DNA of 64,000 bases from Pasteurellaceae bacterium Orientalotternb1 (lineage in GTDB: Bacteria; Pseudomonadota; Gammaproteobacteria; Enterobacterales; Pasteurellaceae). The stretch spans positions 434,001 to 498,000 of the forward strand of contig CP015028.1 in assembly GCA_011455275.1 (NCBI GenBank), written 5' to 3'. The translations under genes and the position numbers were made by a program. Shown piece by piece: positions 1 through 7,989 of the stretch. Position 1 is the stretch's first letter. Each line of letters opens with the position of its first letter. The notes below the pieces were generated by a model that was given only the letters and a program-made list of their open reading frames with translations, was not told where the DNA came from and ran no database searches.

Positions 1-326
1 GCGAGCTGGGTTTAGAACGTCGTGAGACAGTTCGGTCCCTATCTGCCGTGGGCGTTGGAGAATTGAGAGGGGCTGCTCCTAGTACGAGAGGACCGGAGTG
101 GACGCACCACTGGTGTTTCGGTTGTGTCGCCAGACGCATTGCCGAGTAGCTACGTGCGGAAGAGATAAGTGCTGAAAGCATCTAAGCACGAAACTTGCCT
201 TAAGATGAGTTCTCCCTGGCTTTAAGTCAGTAAGGGTTGTTGTAGACGACGACGTAGATAGGTGGGGTGTGTAAGCGTAGTGATACGTTGAGCTAACCCA
301 TACTAATTGCCCGAGAGGCTTAACCA
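1..326 (+). rRNA. 23S ribosomal RNA, 3' end (partial)
   Basis: The window opens inside the 3' domain of 23S rRNA. The sarcin-ricin loop (CTAGTACGAGAGGACCGGAG-type sequence at about 78-97) and the terminal stretch ending GAGGCTTAACC are both recognisable. The gene begins upstream of the window. The exact 3' end is set by comparison with E. coli and could be off by a few bases. Open reading frames in this stretch are not genes. Confidence 0.97.
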
Positions 327-471
327 TACAACCTCAAGCGTTTTTAAATGAAATAGAAATGAAATAAAGACGATTGAGCGAATTAAAAACTAAAGATAGA
401 CTCAGACAGCTTGTTTCATAAAGAACGTTAAAAACAAAACAGACAAAGACAAATAAAGACAAACTGGATTT

Positions 472-588
472 TCCTGATGGTCATAGTGCTGTGGTCCCAC
501 CTGATTCCATTCCGAACTCAGAAGTGAAACGCAGTGACGCCGATGGTAGTGTGGGGTTTCCCCATGTGAGAGTAGGGCACCATCAGGG
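472..588 (+). rRNA. rrf: 5S ribosomal RNA, copy 1
   Basis: Closely matches the bacterial 5S pattern, with the conserved CCGAACTCAGAAGTGAAACG core and GATGGTAGTGTGGGG. Helix I pairs CCTGATGG at the 5' end with CCATCAGG at the 3' end. It follows the 23S gene by about 145 bases, the normal rrn order. Confidence 0.97.
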
Positions 589-640
589 TTTTATTAACTT
601 AGTTCATTATCAGTAGTGAATTAACTTAATAAAAGAATTT

Positions 641-757
641 GATTAACAGCCAGAGTGCAGTAGCACCACCTGAATCCATTCCGAACTCAGAAGTGAAATG
701 CTGTAACGCCGATGGTAGTGTGGGGTTTCCCCATGTGAGAGTAGGGCACTGTTAATC
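641..757 (+). rRNA. rrf: 5S ribosomal RNA, divergent tandem copy 2
   Basis: A second 5S gene begins about 52 bases after the first. It keeps the CCGAACTCAGAAGTGAAA core and the GATGGTAGTGTGGGGTTTCCCC arm, but both terminal strands are completely different. Helix I is GATTAACAG with CTGTTAATC instead of CCTGATGG with CCATCAGG. Helix II carries a further paired change: CTG/CAG in copy 1 is CAG/CTG in copy 2. Since the pairing is preserved, it is probably a functional 5S rather than a decaying duplicate. Confidence 0.93.
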
Positions 758-770
758 TTCCCAAATTTGC

Positions 771-847
771 GGAGCGGTAGTTCAGCTGGTTAGAATACCT
801 GCCTGTCACGCAGGGGGTCGCGGGTTCGAGTCCCGTCCGTTCCGCCA
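771..847 (+). tRNA. tRNA-Asp (anticodon GTC)
   Basis: A 77-nt cloverleaf with encoded CCA. The acceptor stem GGAGCGG pairs with CCGTTCC, the anticodon loop CTGTCAC centres on GTC at 805-807, and the T arm is GGGTTCGAGTCCC. It lies 13 bases after the second 5S gene, as at the distal end of E. coli rrnC, so it is probably co-transcribed with the rRNA operon. Confidence 0.97.
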
Positions 848-879
848 CTTATTTAGCGAGTTTATCTCGCTTTCTCTTT

Positions 880-955
880 AGGGGCGTAGTTCAATTGGTA
901 GAGCACCGGTCTCCAAAACCGGGTGTTGGGAGTTCGAGCCTCTCCGCCCCTGCCA
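880..955 (+). tRNA. tRNA-Trp (anticodon CCA)
   Basis: A 76-nt cloverleaf with encoded CCA. The acceptor stem AGGGGCG pairs with CGCCCCT, and the anticodon loop CTCCAAA has CCA at 913-915. Together with tRNA-Asp this gives a distal 5S-Asp-Trp order. No strong intrinsic terminator is visible right after it. Confidence 0.97.
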
Positions 956-981
956 TTCTTTCCTATCTATTTTAATTTATT

Positions 982-1039
982 GCAAGCGGTAAGATTCTTG
1001 AGGACTTTTGCAAAATTTTTTGCTGATCTAACCGCTTGT
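982..1039. repeat. inverted pair of uptake signal sequences
   Basis: CAAGCGGT at 983-990 faces ACCGCTTG at 1031-1038, with TTTTGCAAAATTTTTT between them, giving two opposed Apl-type USS. The pair lies between tRNA-Trp and ptsG and may end the rRNA/tRNA transcript. The stem is short and the spacer long, so termination is uncertain. Confidence 0.6.
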
Positions 1040-1048
1040 TTTGCATTT

Positions 1049-1064
1049 TGAGATCCAGATCACA
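1049..1064 (+). promoter_or_regulatory. CRP site upstream of ptsG
   Basis: TGAGATCCAGATCACA matches the CRP half-sites TGTGA-N6-TCACA at nine of ten positions. A -10-like TATGCT lies at 1086-1091, putting the start of transcription near 1098. That places the CRP dyad centre at about -41.5, the classical class II activator position. Inferred from sequence only. Confidence 0.7.
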
Positions 1065-1122
1065 CTATTTCTTGCTTTAATCCGTTATGCTCTGATTCAG
1101 TTTCACTGTTTAGGAGAGTATT

Positions 1123-2616
1123 ATGTTTAAACAACTTCAACAAGTCGGTAAAGCCTTTATGTTGCCGATTGCTATTCTTCCTGCGGCGGGTTTGTTGCTT
1201 GGAATCGGTGGAGCCTTATCAAATAAGGCAACTGTGCAAGCCTATCCGATCTTAGATAACCCTGTTCTACAAGGTATTTTCCAAATTATGTCTGCGGCAG
1301 GTAGTGTGGTGTTTGCCAATTTGGCTCTTTTGCTGTGCGTTGGGCTTGGAATCGGTCTAGCGAAGCGGGATAAAGGTGTCGCGGCATTGGCTGCGGTGGT
1401 TGGTTATTTGATTATGGCTGGCACGATTGCTGCCTTGATCCCGATTTTTTCCCCAGAAGTAAAAGGGATTGATACAGGGGTAATTGGTGCATTAGTGATG
1501 GGACTGATTACCGTCAAATTGCATAACAACTACCACAACATTCAGCTACCACAAATTCTTGGCTTCTTCGGCGGTTCACGTTTTGTGCCGATCGTCACTG
1601 CTTTTGCGGCGATTTTTGTGGGGGCGGTGTTCTTCTTGATTTGGCCAGCTTTCCAGAATTGGCTTGTTTCTGCAGGACAAAGTATTGCGGCAATGGGCGA
1701 AGTCGGCACCTTCTTCTATGGCTTCTTAATGCGGCTAAGCGGAGCGGTTGGATTGCACCATATGATTTATCCGCTGTTTTGGTATACCGAATTGGGCGGC
1801 ACTGAAATGGTCAATGGAGAGATGATCGTTGGGGCTCAAAAGATTTTCTTCGCACAGCTTGCGGATCCAAATCATCAAGGTTTATTCACCGAAGGTACTC
1901 GCTTCTTTGCTGGTCGTTTTGACACGATGATGTTCGGTTTACCTGCGGCTTGCTTGGCAATGTACCACGCTGTACCAAAGGCAAAGCGTAACTTGATAGG
2001 CGGTTTGTTCTTAGGTGCCGCTTTGACATCCTTTATCACAGGGATCACCGAGCCGATTGAATTTATGTTCCTGTTCGTTGCCCCTTGGCTTTATGTGTTC
2101 CATGCTTTTTTAGATGGGGTGTCATTCTATATTGCGGACTTATTGAACATCGCTATTGGTAACACTTTCTCGGGTGGTTTTATTGATTTCTTGCTATTCG
2201 GCATCTTGCAAGGCAACGAAAATACCAACTGGATCCGTGTCGTGCTTGTCGGCTTGCCTTGGGCGGCACTTTATTACTTTTCGTTTCTGTTCTTCATTCG
2301 CAAATTTAATGTCATGACACCAGGCAGAGCGGATGATAAAGAAGACGTGGTGTCGCAACAAGCGACATCGCTGACTGAAAATGCCCATACCATTATTGCT
2401 GCTTTGGGCAGTGCAGAGAATATCGAAAATGTCGATGCTTGTATTACTCGCTTACGTGTTGCCGTCAAAGATGTTTCAAAAGTGGACAAAGCACGTTTAA
2501 AAGCGATTGGGGCAGTCGATGTGTTACAAGTGAGCGGAGGCATTCAAGCCGTTTTTGGTGCTAAAGCGGTGCTGTATAAGAGCGAAGTCAATCAAATTTT
2601 AGGTAAAGAAGACTAG
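1123..2616 (+). CDS. ptsG: PTS glucose-type permease, EIICB
   Basis: Membrane permease of the phosphotransferase system that imports and phosphorylates a hexose, most likely glucose. The 497 residues hold an EIIC membrane domain (about 1-390) with GLHH and the ITEPIEF substrate-loop motif, then an EIIB domain (about 395-490) whose phosphorylated cysteine is Cys440 in DACITRLRV. There is no EIIA domain, so a separate Crr is needed. AGGAGA at 1112-1117 supports the ATG at 1123. A CRP-type site sits at about -41 of the likely promoter. The sequence resembles glucose PtsG more than NagE; the MalX branch shares several motifs, so the exact sugar is not certain. Confidence 0.8.
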   Translation: MFKQLQQVGKAFMLPIAILPAAGLLLGIGGALSNKATVQAYPILDNPVLQGIFQIMSAAGSVVFANLALLLCVGLGIGLAKRDKGVAALAAVVGYLIMAGTIAALIPIFSPEVKGIDTGVIGALVMGLITVKLHNNYHNIQLPQILGFFGGSRFVPIVTAFAAIFVGAVFFLIWPAFQNWLVSAGQSIAAMGEVGTFFYGFLMRLSGAVGLHHMIYPLFWYTELGGTEMVNGEMIVGAQKIFFAQLADPNHQGLFTEGTRFFAGRFDTMMFGLPAACLAMYHAVPKAKRNLIGGLFLGAALTSFITGITEPIEFMFLFVAPWLYVFHAFLDGVSFYIADLLNIAIGNTFSGGFIDFLLFGILQGNENTNWIRVVLVGLPWAALYYFSFLFFIRKFNVMTPGRADDKEDVVSQQATSLTENAHTIIAALGSAENIENVDACITRLRVAVKDVSKVDKARLKAIGAVDVLQVSGGIQAVFGAKAVLYKSEVNQILGKED

Positions 2617-2625
2617 TTTCCGATT

Positions 2626-2673
2626 GCAAGCGGTTAGATTTTTGCAAAATTTTGCAAGGATCTGACCGCTTGT
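2626..2673. repeat. inverted USS pair between ptsG and xerD
   Basis: GCAAGCGGTTAGAT and ATCTGACCGCTTG face each other about 20 bases apart, with TTTGCAAAATTTTGC in the spacer. They follow the ptsG stop by ten bases and could terminate ptsG. A reading frame extending xerD upstream through this pair is an artefact. Confidence 0.65.
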
Positions 2674-2717
2674 GTCGTTATAATAGTCGCAACTTTTTTC
2701 CATTTCTCACCGCTTGT

Positions 2718-3611
2718 ATGAAAGAACTTGATTCCACATTGGAACAATTTTTGGATAACCTTTGGCAAGAGCATCATTTGTCGGATAATACCGTGGCATC
2801 GTATCGTTCGGATTTAGCCGCATTTGTCGGTTGGTTGCCTGATCCAAAGGCTTATTTGACGGTCGATGTGGTAGATTTACAAACTTTTCTTGGTGAGCGT
2901 TTAGAGCAGGGCTATAAATCGTCTAGTTCCGCAAGAATGTTGAGCTGTTTGCGTAAATTTTTCCGCTTTTTGTTGTTAGAAGGTTATCGCAGTGACGATC
3001 CGAGCGAAACGCTGAAATCGCCACGCAAGCCCGCCCATTTGCCGAAATCGTTAAGCGAAGATCAAGTCTTAGATTTGCTTAACGCTCCGAATACCAATGA
3101 TCCACTTGAATTGCGTGATAAAGCGATGTTGGAATTGCTGTATGCCACGGGGCTGAGGGTGACGGAATTGGTGTCGCTGACGGTCGATAGTTTGAGTTTG
3201 AACCAAGGCTTAGTACGGGTGATTGGTAAGGGCGATAAAGAACGCATTGTCCCCCTGGGCGAAGAAGCGAGCTATTGGATCAGCGAGTTTTTTCAATATG
3301 GACGGCGGGCGTTGCTCGGAGAAGTGCAGTCAGACGTGGTATTCCCGAGCCGTTTAGGCAAGCAAATGACCCGCCAAACTTTTTGGCATCGCATTAAGCA
3401 TTACGCACTGTTTGCAGGGATCGATAGCGATAAGCTCTCGCCCCACGTGTTACGCCACGCATTTGCCACCCATTTGGTCAATCACGGGGCGGATTTGCGT
3501 GTGGTGCAAATGTTGCTTGGGCATCGCGATCTTTCCACCACACAAATTTATACCCAAGTGGCGAAAGCTCGGTTAAAATCGCTGCATCAACAATTTCACC
3601 CGAGAGGATAA
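2718..3611 (+). CDS. xerD: site-specific tyrosine recombinase XerD
   Basis: Partner of XerC in resolving chromosome dimers at dif. The 297-residue product matches XerD length. The tyrosine-recombinase residues are all present: Arg147 (TGLRV), Lys171, His243 and Arg246 (HVLRH), His269 (LGHRD) and nucleophile Tyr278 (TQIYT). The frame is open back to 2652, but that extension runs through an inverted USS pair, and MKELDSTLEQFLDNLW aligns with the XerD N-terminus, so ATG 2718 was chosen. No Shine-Dalgarno sequence is visible; half a USS (ACCGCTTGT) directly precedes the start codon. A TATAAT lies at 2679-2684. Confidence 0.95.
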   Translation: MKELDSTLEQFLDNLWQEHHLSDNTVASYRSDLAAFVGWLPDPKAYLTVDVVDLQTFLGERLEQGYKSSSSARMLSCLRKFFRFLLLEGYRSDDPSETLKSPRKPAHLPKSLSEDQVLDLLNAPNTNDPLELRDKAMLELLYATGLRVTELVSLTVDSLSLNQGLVRVIGKGDKERIVPLGEEASYWISEFFQYGRRALLGEVQSDVVFPSRLGKQMTRQTFWHRIKHYALFAGIDSDKLSPHVLRHAFATHLVNHGADLRVVQMLLGHRDLSTTQIYTQVAKARLKSLHQQFHPRG

Positions 3612-3612
3612 T

Positions 3613-3909
3613 ATGCAAAAACAAGGATTTTCCCCGTTCAGTTGGGCGTTAGCAATGTTCTGCCTGCCAAGTGCACTATGGCCGTTAGGCTTATTTGTCT
3701 CGGCAAAATTTAGCAACAGCCCTAATCTCACCCCGAGCCAAATTGATGTCTTTTCCATCACCTTTTGGGTTTACCCCGCTGTGTTATTAGCGGTTTCAGG
3801 CGTTTTGTTCAAGGTTCATCGCAGCAAACCTGCGTTGGCAAAAGGGCTGCTCGCTTTCGGTTTCATCGCCTTTTATAGCCTGTTTTTCTATATCGTTCAA
3901 AGCGTTTGA
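3613..3909 (+). CDS. small membrane protein of unknown function
   Basis: A 98-residue protein with about three hydrophobic segments (roughly 8-30, 48-66 and 76-95) and a short positively charged loop, so probably an inner-membrane protein. It starts one base after the xerD stop codon, implying co-transcription and translational coupling; AGAGGA just before the xerD stop can act as its ribosome site. Its 3' end overlaps the convergent tilS stop by 13 bases. I do not recognise the family; it resembles small uncharacterised membrane proteins seen in Pasteurellaceae. Confidence 0.75.
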   Translation: MQKQGFSPFSWALAMFCLPSALWPLGLFVSAKFSNSPNLTPSQIDVFSITFWVYPAVLLAVSGVLFKVHRSKPALAKGLLAFGFIAFYSLFFYIVQSV

Positions 3910-5210
3910 TTGGTAAAGTTTTTGCGGGAAGTGACCGCTTGTGATAGTAATCCCACTAACTCATCTCCAAAAAACACCAACGGTGTACAGTGGCGTTGCC
4001 AAACAGGGATATTGTGTGCCTGCCAGATTTTTTTCATCTCTTCCCGATGAGCTTTGCCATAGCGTTTGACTTTGCTTGGTGCCGTAAATTGAATGATCAG
4101 CGGCTGATTTCGCAGTTCCACAGGAAGTTGCAAGCGGTCAGTTCCGTGGTTTTTTTTGCAAATCAAACTGTCTGTCGTGCGAATGAGCGTACCAACATTA
4201 GGAAAAACCAATTCTGCCCCCGCTTGCGGGGGAAGTACCGCCGAAGGCGGGGTAGGGGGGAGAGATGCCAATAGATAGATTGTTTTCTGATACCTTCTCA
4301 CCACCTTTTCCCCCACTTTCACCTGCGGATTTTTATCTTTTTCCGCAAAAATCAGGTGCTGAATGATCTGCTTAAGTTGGGCTTCGCTTGGCATTGACTC
4401 GCCACATTTCTCAAGCCACAGGCGAATCAATTGACGCTGTTTCAGCGGGGAAAAATGTTCAAAACCATCAACGTTCAAGCTTTTTTCAGCGAAATTGGCT
4501 CGTGGGTCGAGTTCATCGGCAAGCAGTTCTTCAATAAGCTGTTGTTGCTCGGCACAATGTTGGCTGGCTCGGGCAACCATTTGGCTGAACCGTTGCCAAC
4601 GTTGATTAAGCGGTGGCAATACTTCGTTTCGCAAAAAGTTGCGGTCAAATTGCGTATTGGCGTTGCTTTCATCGATGATCCAACGCAGATTTTCCGCTGT
4701 GGCATAGACGAGTATATCCGCTTTGCTGAAGGAGAGTAGCGGCCGGAAAATGGTAAAATTTTGCCAGAAACTGACCGCTTGCATAGCTGATAGCCCTTTC
4801 AGCCCAGCTCCCCGTTTGAGTGCCAAAAAGAACGTTTCGGCTTGGTCGTCTAAATGGTGAGCGGTGCAGAAAATTTCATTCGGTTGAATGTGGGTTTGAA
4901 TGGCTTGGTAGCGAGCTTGGCGTGCGTTGGCTTCCAGCCCTTGCGTGCCAGCAACGTGCACTCGCTGAATGCTTAGTGGAATTTGCCACTGTTCGCACAG
5001 TGCTTGGCAGAACGCTTCCCAGCTATCGGCATTTGGGCTTAAACCGTGATGAATATGAATTGCCCGCAAATTCAGCGGCTTGTACTGACGAAGTTGACAG
5101 AAAAGATGCAACAACGCCACCGAATCTACTCCACCGCTTAACCCGATCAGAAAATCGGTTTGTGTTGGGAAATGCTGTTCGATTTGGCTAAAAAATAGGC
5201 GTTGCATCAT
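3897..5210 (-). CDS. tilS: tRNA(Ile)-lysidine synthetase
   Basis: Modifies C34 of tRNA-Ile(CAU) to lysidine, an essential change of codon and amino-acid identity. The ATP pyrophosphatase P-loop SGGVDS is at residues 25-30, followed by HIHHGLSPNAD and the TAHHLDDQAET motif, then the C-terminal substrate-binding region. The frame could begin at 5237, but that start overlaps dtd; the ATG at 5210, with GAGA upstream and just after the dtd stop, gives 437 residues. An unusual Pro-rich stretch (SLPPTPPSAVLPPQAGAELV) is encoded by a palindromic DNA segment at about 4213-4262. Follows dtd and yihY in an apparent operon. Confidence 0.93.
   Translation of the reverse strand: MMQRLFFSQIEQHFPTQTDFLIGLSGGVDSVALLHLFCQLRQYKPLNLRAIHIHHGLSPNADSWEAFCQALCEQWQIPLSIQRVHVAGTQGLEANARQARYQAIQTHIQPNEIFCTAHHLDDQAETFFLALKRGAGLKGLSAMQAVSFWQNFTIFRPLLSFSKADILVYATAENLRWIIDESNANTQFDRNFLRNEVLPPLNQRWQRFSQMVARASQHCAEQQQLIEELLADELDPRANFAEKSLNVDGFEHFSPLKQRQLIRLWLEKCGESMPSEAQLKQIIQHLIFAEKDKNPQVKVGEKVVRRYQKTIYLLASLPPTPPSAVLPPQAGAELVFPNVGTLIRTTDSLICKKNHGTDRLQLPVELRNQPLIIQFTAPSKVKRYGKAHREEMKKIWQAHNIPVWQRHCTPLVFFGDELVGLLSQAVTSRKNFTNQTL
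4213..4264. repeat. GC-rich double-palindrome insert within tilS
   Basis: Two hairpins sit back to back: CCCCCGC-TT-GCGGGGG and CCGCC-GAA-GGCGG, followed by GTAGGGGGGAG. The composition is sharply more GC-rich than the surrounding gene. The reading frame of tilS stays open through it. It looks like a mobile palindromic repeat that landed in frame, but only one copy is present in this window. Confidence 0.5.
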
Positions 5211-5221
5211 CGTCTCAGAAA

Positions 5222-5656
5222 TTAAGCCTGCAACCAAAAAGTGACAGGCCCATCATTTTGTAGGCTTACTTGCATATCGGCGGCGAACTGTCCCGTTTGG
5301 GTGTGAATTTTTTGGGCGGCTTGCTGATGAAAATAGTGGTAAAGCTGTTCCGCATCGGCAGGATTTGCTCCACGAGAGAAACTCGGACGTAATCCTTTTT
5401 GCGTGTCAGCGGCAAGGGTGAATTGCGAAACCACCAACAAACTGCCGCCAGCTTGCTGCACGTTTAAATTCATCTTGCCATTTTCATCGGCAAAAATACG
5501 ATAATGTAGCACTTTCTCGAGCAATTTATCTGCTTTGGCTTGATCATCACCCTGCTCAACGCCAAGTAAGACAACCAACCCTGAGCCAATTTCGCCAACG
5601 ATTTGATTATTCACTTCCACTTTTGCCCATTTTACCCGTTGAATTAAGCTGATCAT
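5222..5656 (-). CDS. dtd: D-aminoacyl-tRNA deacylase
   Basis: Hydrolyses D-amino acids (and mischarged glycine) from tRNA in the cytoplasm. At 144 residues it is the family's usual length. The active-site motif SQFTLAADT (about residues 77-85) and the C-terminal NDGPVTFWL with the Gly-Pro motif are both intact. The ATG overlaps the stop codon of yihY (ATGA-type overlap), and tilS starts about 12 bases beyond its own stop, so the three genes are probably one transcript. Confidence 0.95.
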   Translation of the reverse strand: MISLIQRVKWAKVEVNNQIVGEIGSGLVVLLGVEQGDDQAKADKLLEKVLHYRIFADENGKMNLNVQQAGGSLLVVSQFTLAADTQKGLRPSFSRGANPADAEQLYHYFHQQAAQKIHTQTGQFAADMQVSLQNDGPVTFWLQA

Positions 5657-6501
5657 TGGTTTTCCTTTGCTAATGGATTAGCGAGTTGCTGCATTTCAAT
5701 TAGTTCCATATCTTTTAACACGGACGCAATTTGTCCGCCGAATAGCACCACATTCCAGCTCAAGTGGATCCACACAATCATAATTGGAATGGTGGCAAGT
5801 ACACCGTAAATAGCTTGATAAGAGGGAAAAGTTGCGATATACCACACAAAAATTTCTTTGCCTAGCGTGAAAAAGAGTCCCGCAATCAAGGCTCCAATCG
5901 CAGCGTGTTTAAACTTCACTTTGGTATTTGGCACAATGGTATACACCAAGCTGAACATCATCCAGGTCAAAAAAAACGGCATTAGGCTTAGTAAGTGGTG
6001 GCTAAAAGGAATCACGCCGTCTGTTTCAAAGAGTTCAAAAGAGAGAATGTAGGAACTGATTGCAATACTCGCACCTGCAAGAACAGGGCCGAAGATCAAC
6101 ACAATCAGATAGATAACAAAGGACAACACAATGGGGCGTGTTTTGGTGTTGTGCCAAATTTCATTCAAGGCATTGTCGATGCTCGAAATCAGCATCACGG
6201 CAACAACGACTAATCCAAGGGTGCTAATAAGTCCCATTTTTTTCGAATTCTCGACAAAAAGATCGAGATACTGTGCCACCAAATCGCCCGCACTCGGGGC
6301 GAAATTATCATATACCAATGCTTTTAGCATATTGCTTGCTTCTTGGAAAAGAGGCATTAAGGTGAAAATAGAAAAGACCACCATAATCAGTGGCACAATA
6401 GCTAACAACGTGCTGTAAGTAAGATACCCCGAATAAATCCCAATTTTATTTTGCTGAAACCGAAAGCAAAGAAGTTTGAAAAAGAAAATAAGATTGTTCA
6501 T
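5653..6501 (-). CDS. yihY: YihY-family inner-membrane protein
   Basis: A 282-residue polytopic membrane protein of the YihY/UPF0761 family, once mislabelled RNase BN; its molecular role is not established. The opening [24 protein letters not shown] and a later [20 protein letters not shown] segment are typical of the family, and about six membrane segments are visible. It is first in the yihY-dtd-tilS run and overlaps dtd by four bases. Its start ATG at 6501 is preceded by a weak GATGAG. Confidence 0.9.
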   Translation of the reverse strand: MNNLIFFFKLLCFRFQQNKIGIYSGYLTYSTLLAIVPLIMVVFSIFTLMPLFQEASNMLKALVYDNFAPSAGDLVAQYLDLFVENSKKMGLISTLGLVVVAVMLISSIDNALNEIWHNTKTRPIVLSFVIYLIVLIFGPVLAGASIAISSYILSFELFETDGVIPFSHHLLSLMPFFLTWMMFSLVYTIVPNTKVKFKHAAIGALIAGLFFTLGKEIFVWYIATFPSYQAIYGVLATIPIMIVWIHLSWNVVLFGGQIASVLKDMELIEMQQLANPLAKENQ

Positions 6502-6597
6502 ACATACTCATCAATAAAAAACAATGGCGTATTTTAACATAAGACAGTGCCCTTTTTATTTGCAAAATGTTGTGAGTAACTGACCGCTTGTAAACGT

Positions 6598-6624
6598 AAA
6601 AAGCCTGCAAATTGCAGGCTTTTG
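6598..6624 (-). terminator. proA terminator
   Basis: AAGCCTGCAA-AT-TTGCAGGCTT-type hairpin with A-runs on the left and T-runs on the right. Read on the minus strand it ends in TTTTTAC directly after proA, so it probably terminates proA. Confidence 0.85.
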
Positions 6625-6626
6625 GT

Positions 6627-7877
6627 TTATCGGCGGCTTAAATAATCCCCTTCGCACACCCATTTGTAGGTGGTCAGGGCTTCTAAGCCCATTGGCCCAC
6701 GGGCGTGGAGTTTTTGGGTGCTGACGGCAACTTCCGCCCCTAAACCGAACTGTGCTCCGTCAGTAAAACGGGTGCTGGCGTTGATGTAAACTGCCGCCGC
6801 ATCCACTTGCTGTACAAACTGGCGAGCTAAGGCATAATTGCTGGTGAGAATGCCTTCAGAGTGTTGGCTGCCGTAAGTGCGAATATGCGAAATGGCGTGG
6901 ACAATGTCGTCTACCACCACCACGTTCAAATCGAGCGACAGCCACTCTTGGCGGAGTTCGTCTTCAACAAGCGGTCGGATTTTCACAAGATTTTGCAATT
7001 CGGCAGGGAAATCATCGCTGTGAACCGTTACGCCTAATTCCGCTAAACGAGCCGCCAATTTCGGCAAAAATATTGCGGCGATTTGGCGATCAACCAACAA
7101 GGTTTCAAGGGTGTTGCAAGTGCTTGGACGTTGGGTTTTGGCGTTGGCGATTACATCGAGAGAGCGGTCTAAATCTGCCGTGGCTTCCACATACAAATGG
7201 CACACGCCGATGCCGCCGACAATCACAGGAATGGTTGAATTTTCTTTGCAGAACTGATGCAAACTCGCCCCGCCACGTGGAATGAGTATATCAATGTAGC
7301 GATCTAATTTGAGTAATTCTAACAGTAATGCACGGTCAGGATCCGTTACCGCTTGCACCGCCAATTTCGGTAAACCCGCTTTTTCCAAGGCTTGCTGCAC
7401 CACTTCGACCAAAATGGCGTTGGTGAATTTCGTCTCTTTGCCGCCTCGTAAAATCACCGCATTGCCCGTTTTCAAGCAGAGCGATGCCACGTCAATCGTC
7501 ACATTTGGGCGGGCTTCGTAAATGGTCAGCACTACGCCGAGTGGCACTCGCTGGCGTTCGATTTTCAGCCCGCTATCCAACACGCCGCCGTCCATCACTT
7601 GCCCGACAGGATCGGCAAGTTTCGCCACGTTTCGCACATCGTTGGCGATTGCCTGAATACGTTCAGGCGTGAGCAACAAGCGGTCGATAATTGCCGCTGA
7701 AATCCCTTGGCTTTGGGCAAATTCAATATCTTTGGCATTCACCGCTAAAATATCGGCGGTGCGTTGTTCAAGACTTTCAGCAATCGCCAACAACGCCTGA
7801 TTTTTCTGCACATTGCTGAATTGTGCCAGCTCCACACTGGCTTGCTTGGCGTGTTTCGCCAGTTCTAACATCGTCAT
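6627..7877 (-). CDS. proA: gamma-glutamyl phosphate reductase
   Basis: Second step of proline synthesis: NADPH reduction of gamma-glutamyl phosphate to glutamate semialdehyde. The 416-residue protein aligns end to end with E. coli ProA. The catalytic cysteine lies in [14 protein letters not shown] (near residue 255), and the cofactor segments LRGGKE and [17 protein letters not shown] are conserved. proB is not adjacent, whereas in E. coli proB and proA form an operon. ATG 7877 and a second ATG two codons later are both possible starts. Confidence 0.96.
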   Translation of the reverse strand: MTMLELAKHAKQASVELAQFSNVQKNQALLAIAESLEQRTADILAVNAKDIEFAQSQGISAAIIDRLLLTPERIQAIANDVRNVAKLADPVGQVMDGGVLDSGLKIERQRVPLGVVLTIYEARPNVTIDVASLCLKTGNAVILRGGKETKFTNAILVEVVQQALEKAGLPKLAVQAVTDPDRALLLELLKLDRYIDILIPRGGASLHQFCKENSTIPVIVGGIGVCHLYVEATADLDRSLDVIANAKTQRPSTCNTLETLLVDRQIAAIFLPKLAARLAELGVTVHSDDFPAELQNLVKIRPLVEDELRQEWLSLDLNVVVVDDIVHAISHIRTYGSQHSEGILTSNYALARQFVQQVDAAAVYINASTRFTDGAQFGLGAEVAVSTQKLHARGPMGLEALTTYKWVCEGDYLSRR

Positions 7878-7989
7878 AAACGCTCCTAAATGAATGGCGT
7901 GAGTGTAGCAAAATTTGCAAAACTTTTCCCGAAACTGACCGCTTGTTTATGCTAAAATTTTGCCATTTTTCACTCAATGAGAGCCGCCG

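Noticed and set aside
79..327. Minus-strand open frame inside the 23S gene
   Set aside because: It lies entirely within conserved rRNA sequence.
1123..2616. Assigning the first PTS permease as NagE or MalX
   Set aside because: There is no EIIA domain as in NagE, and the N-terminus and EIIB match glucose PtsG best, although MalX shares several motifs.
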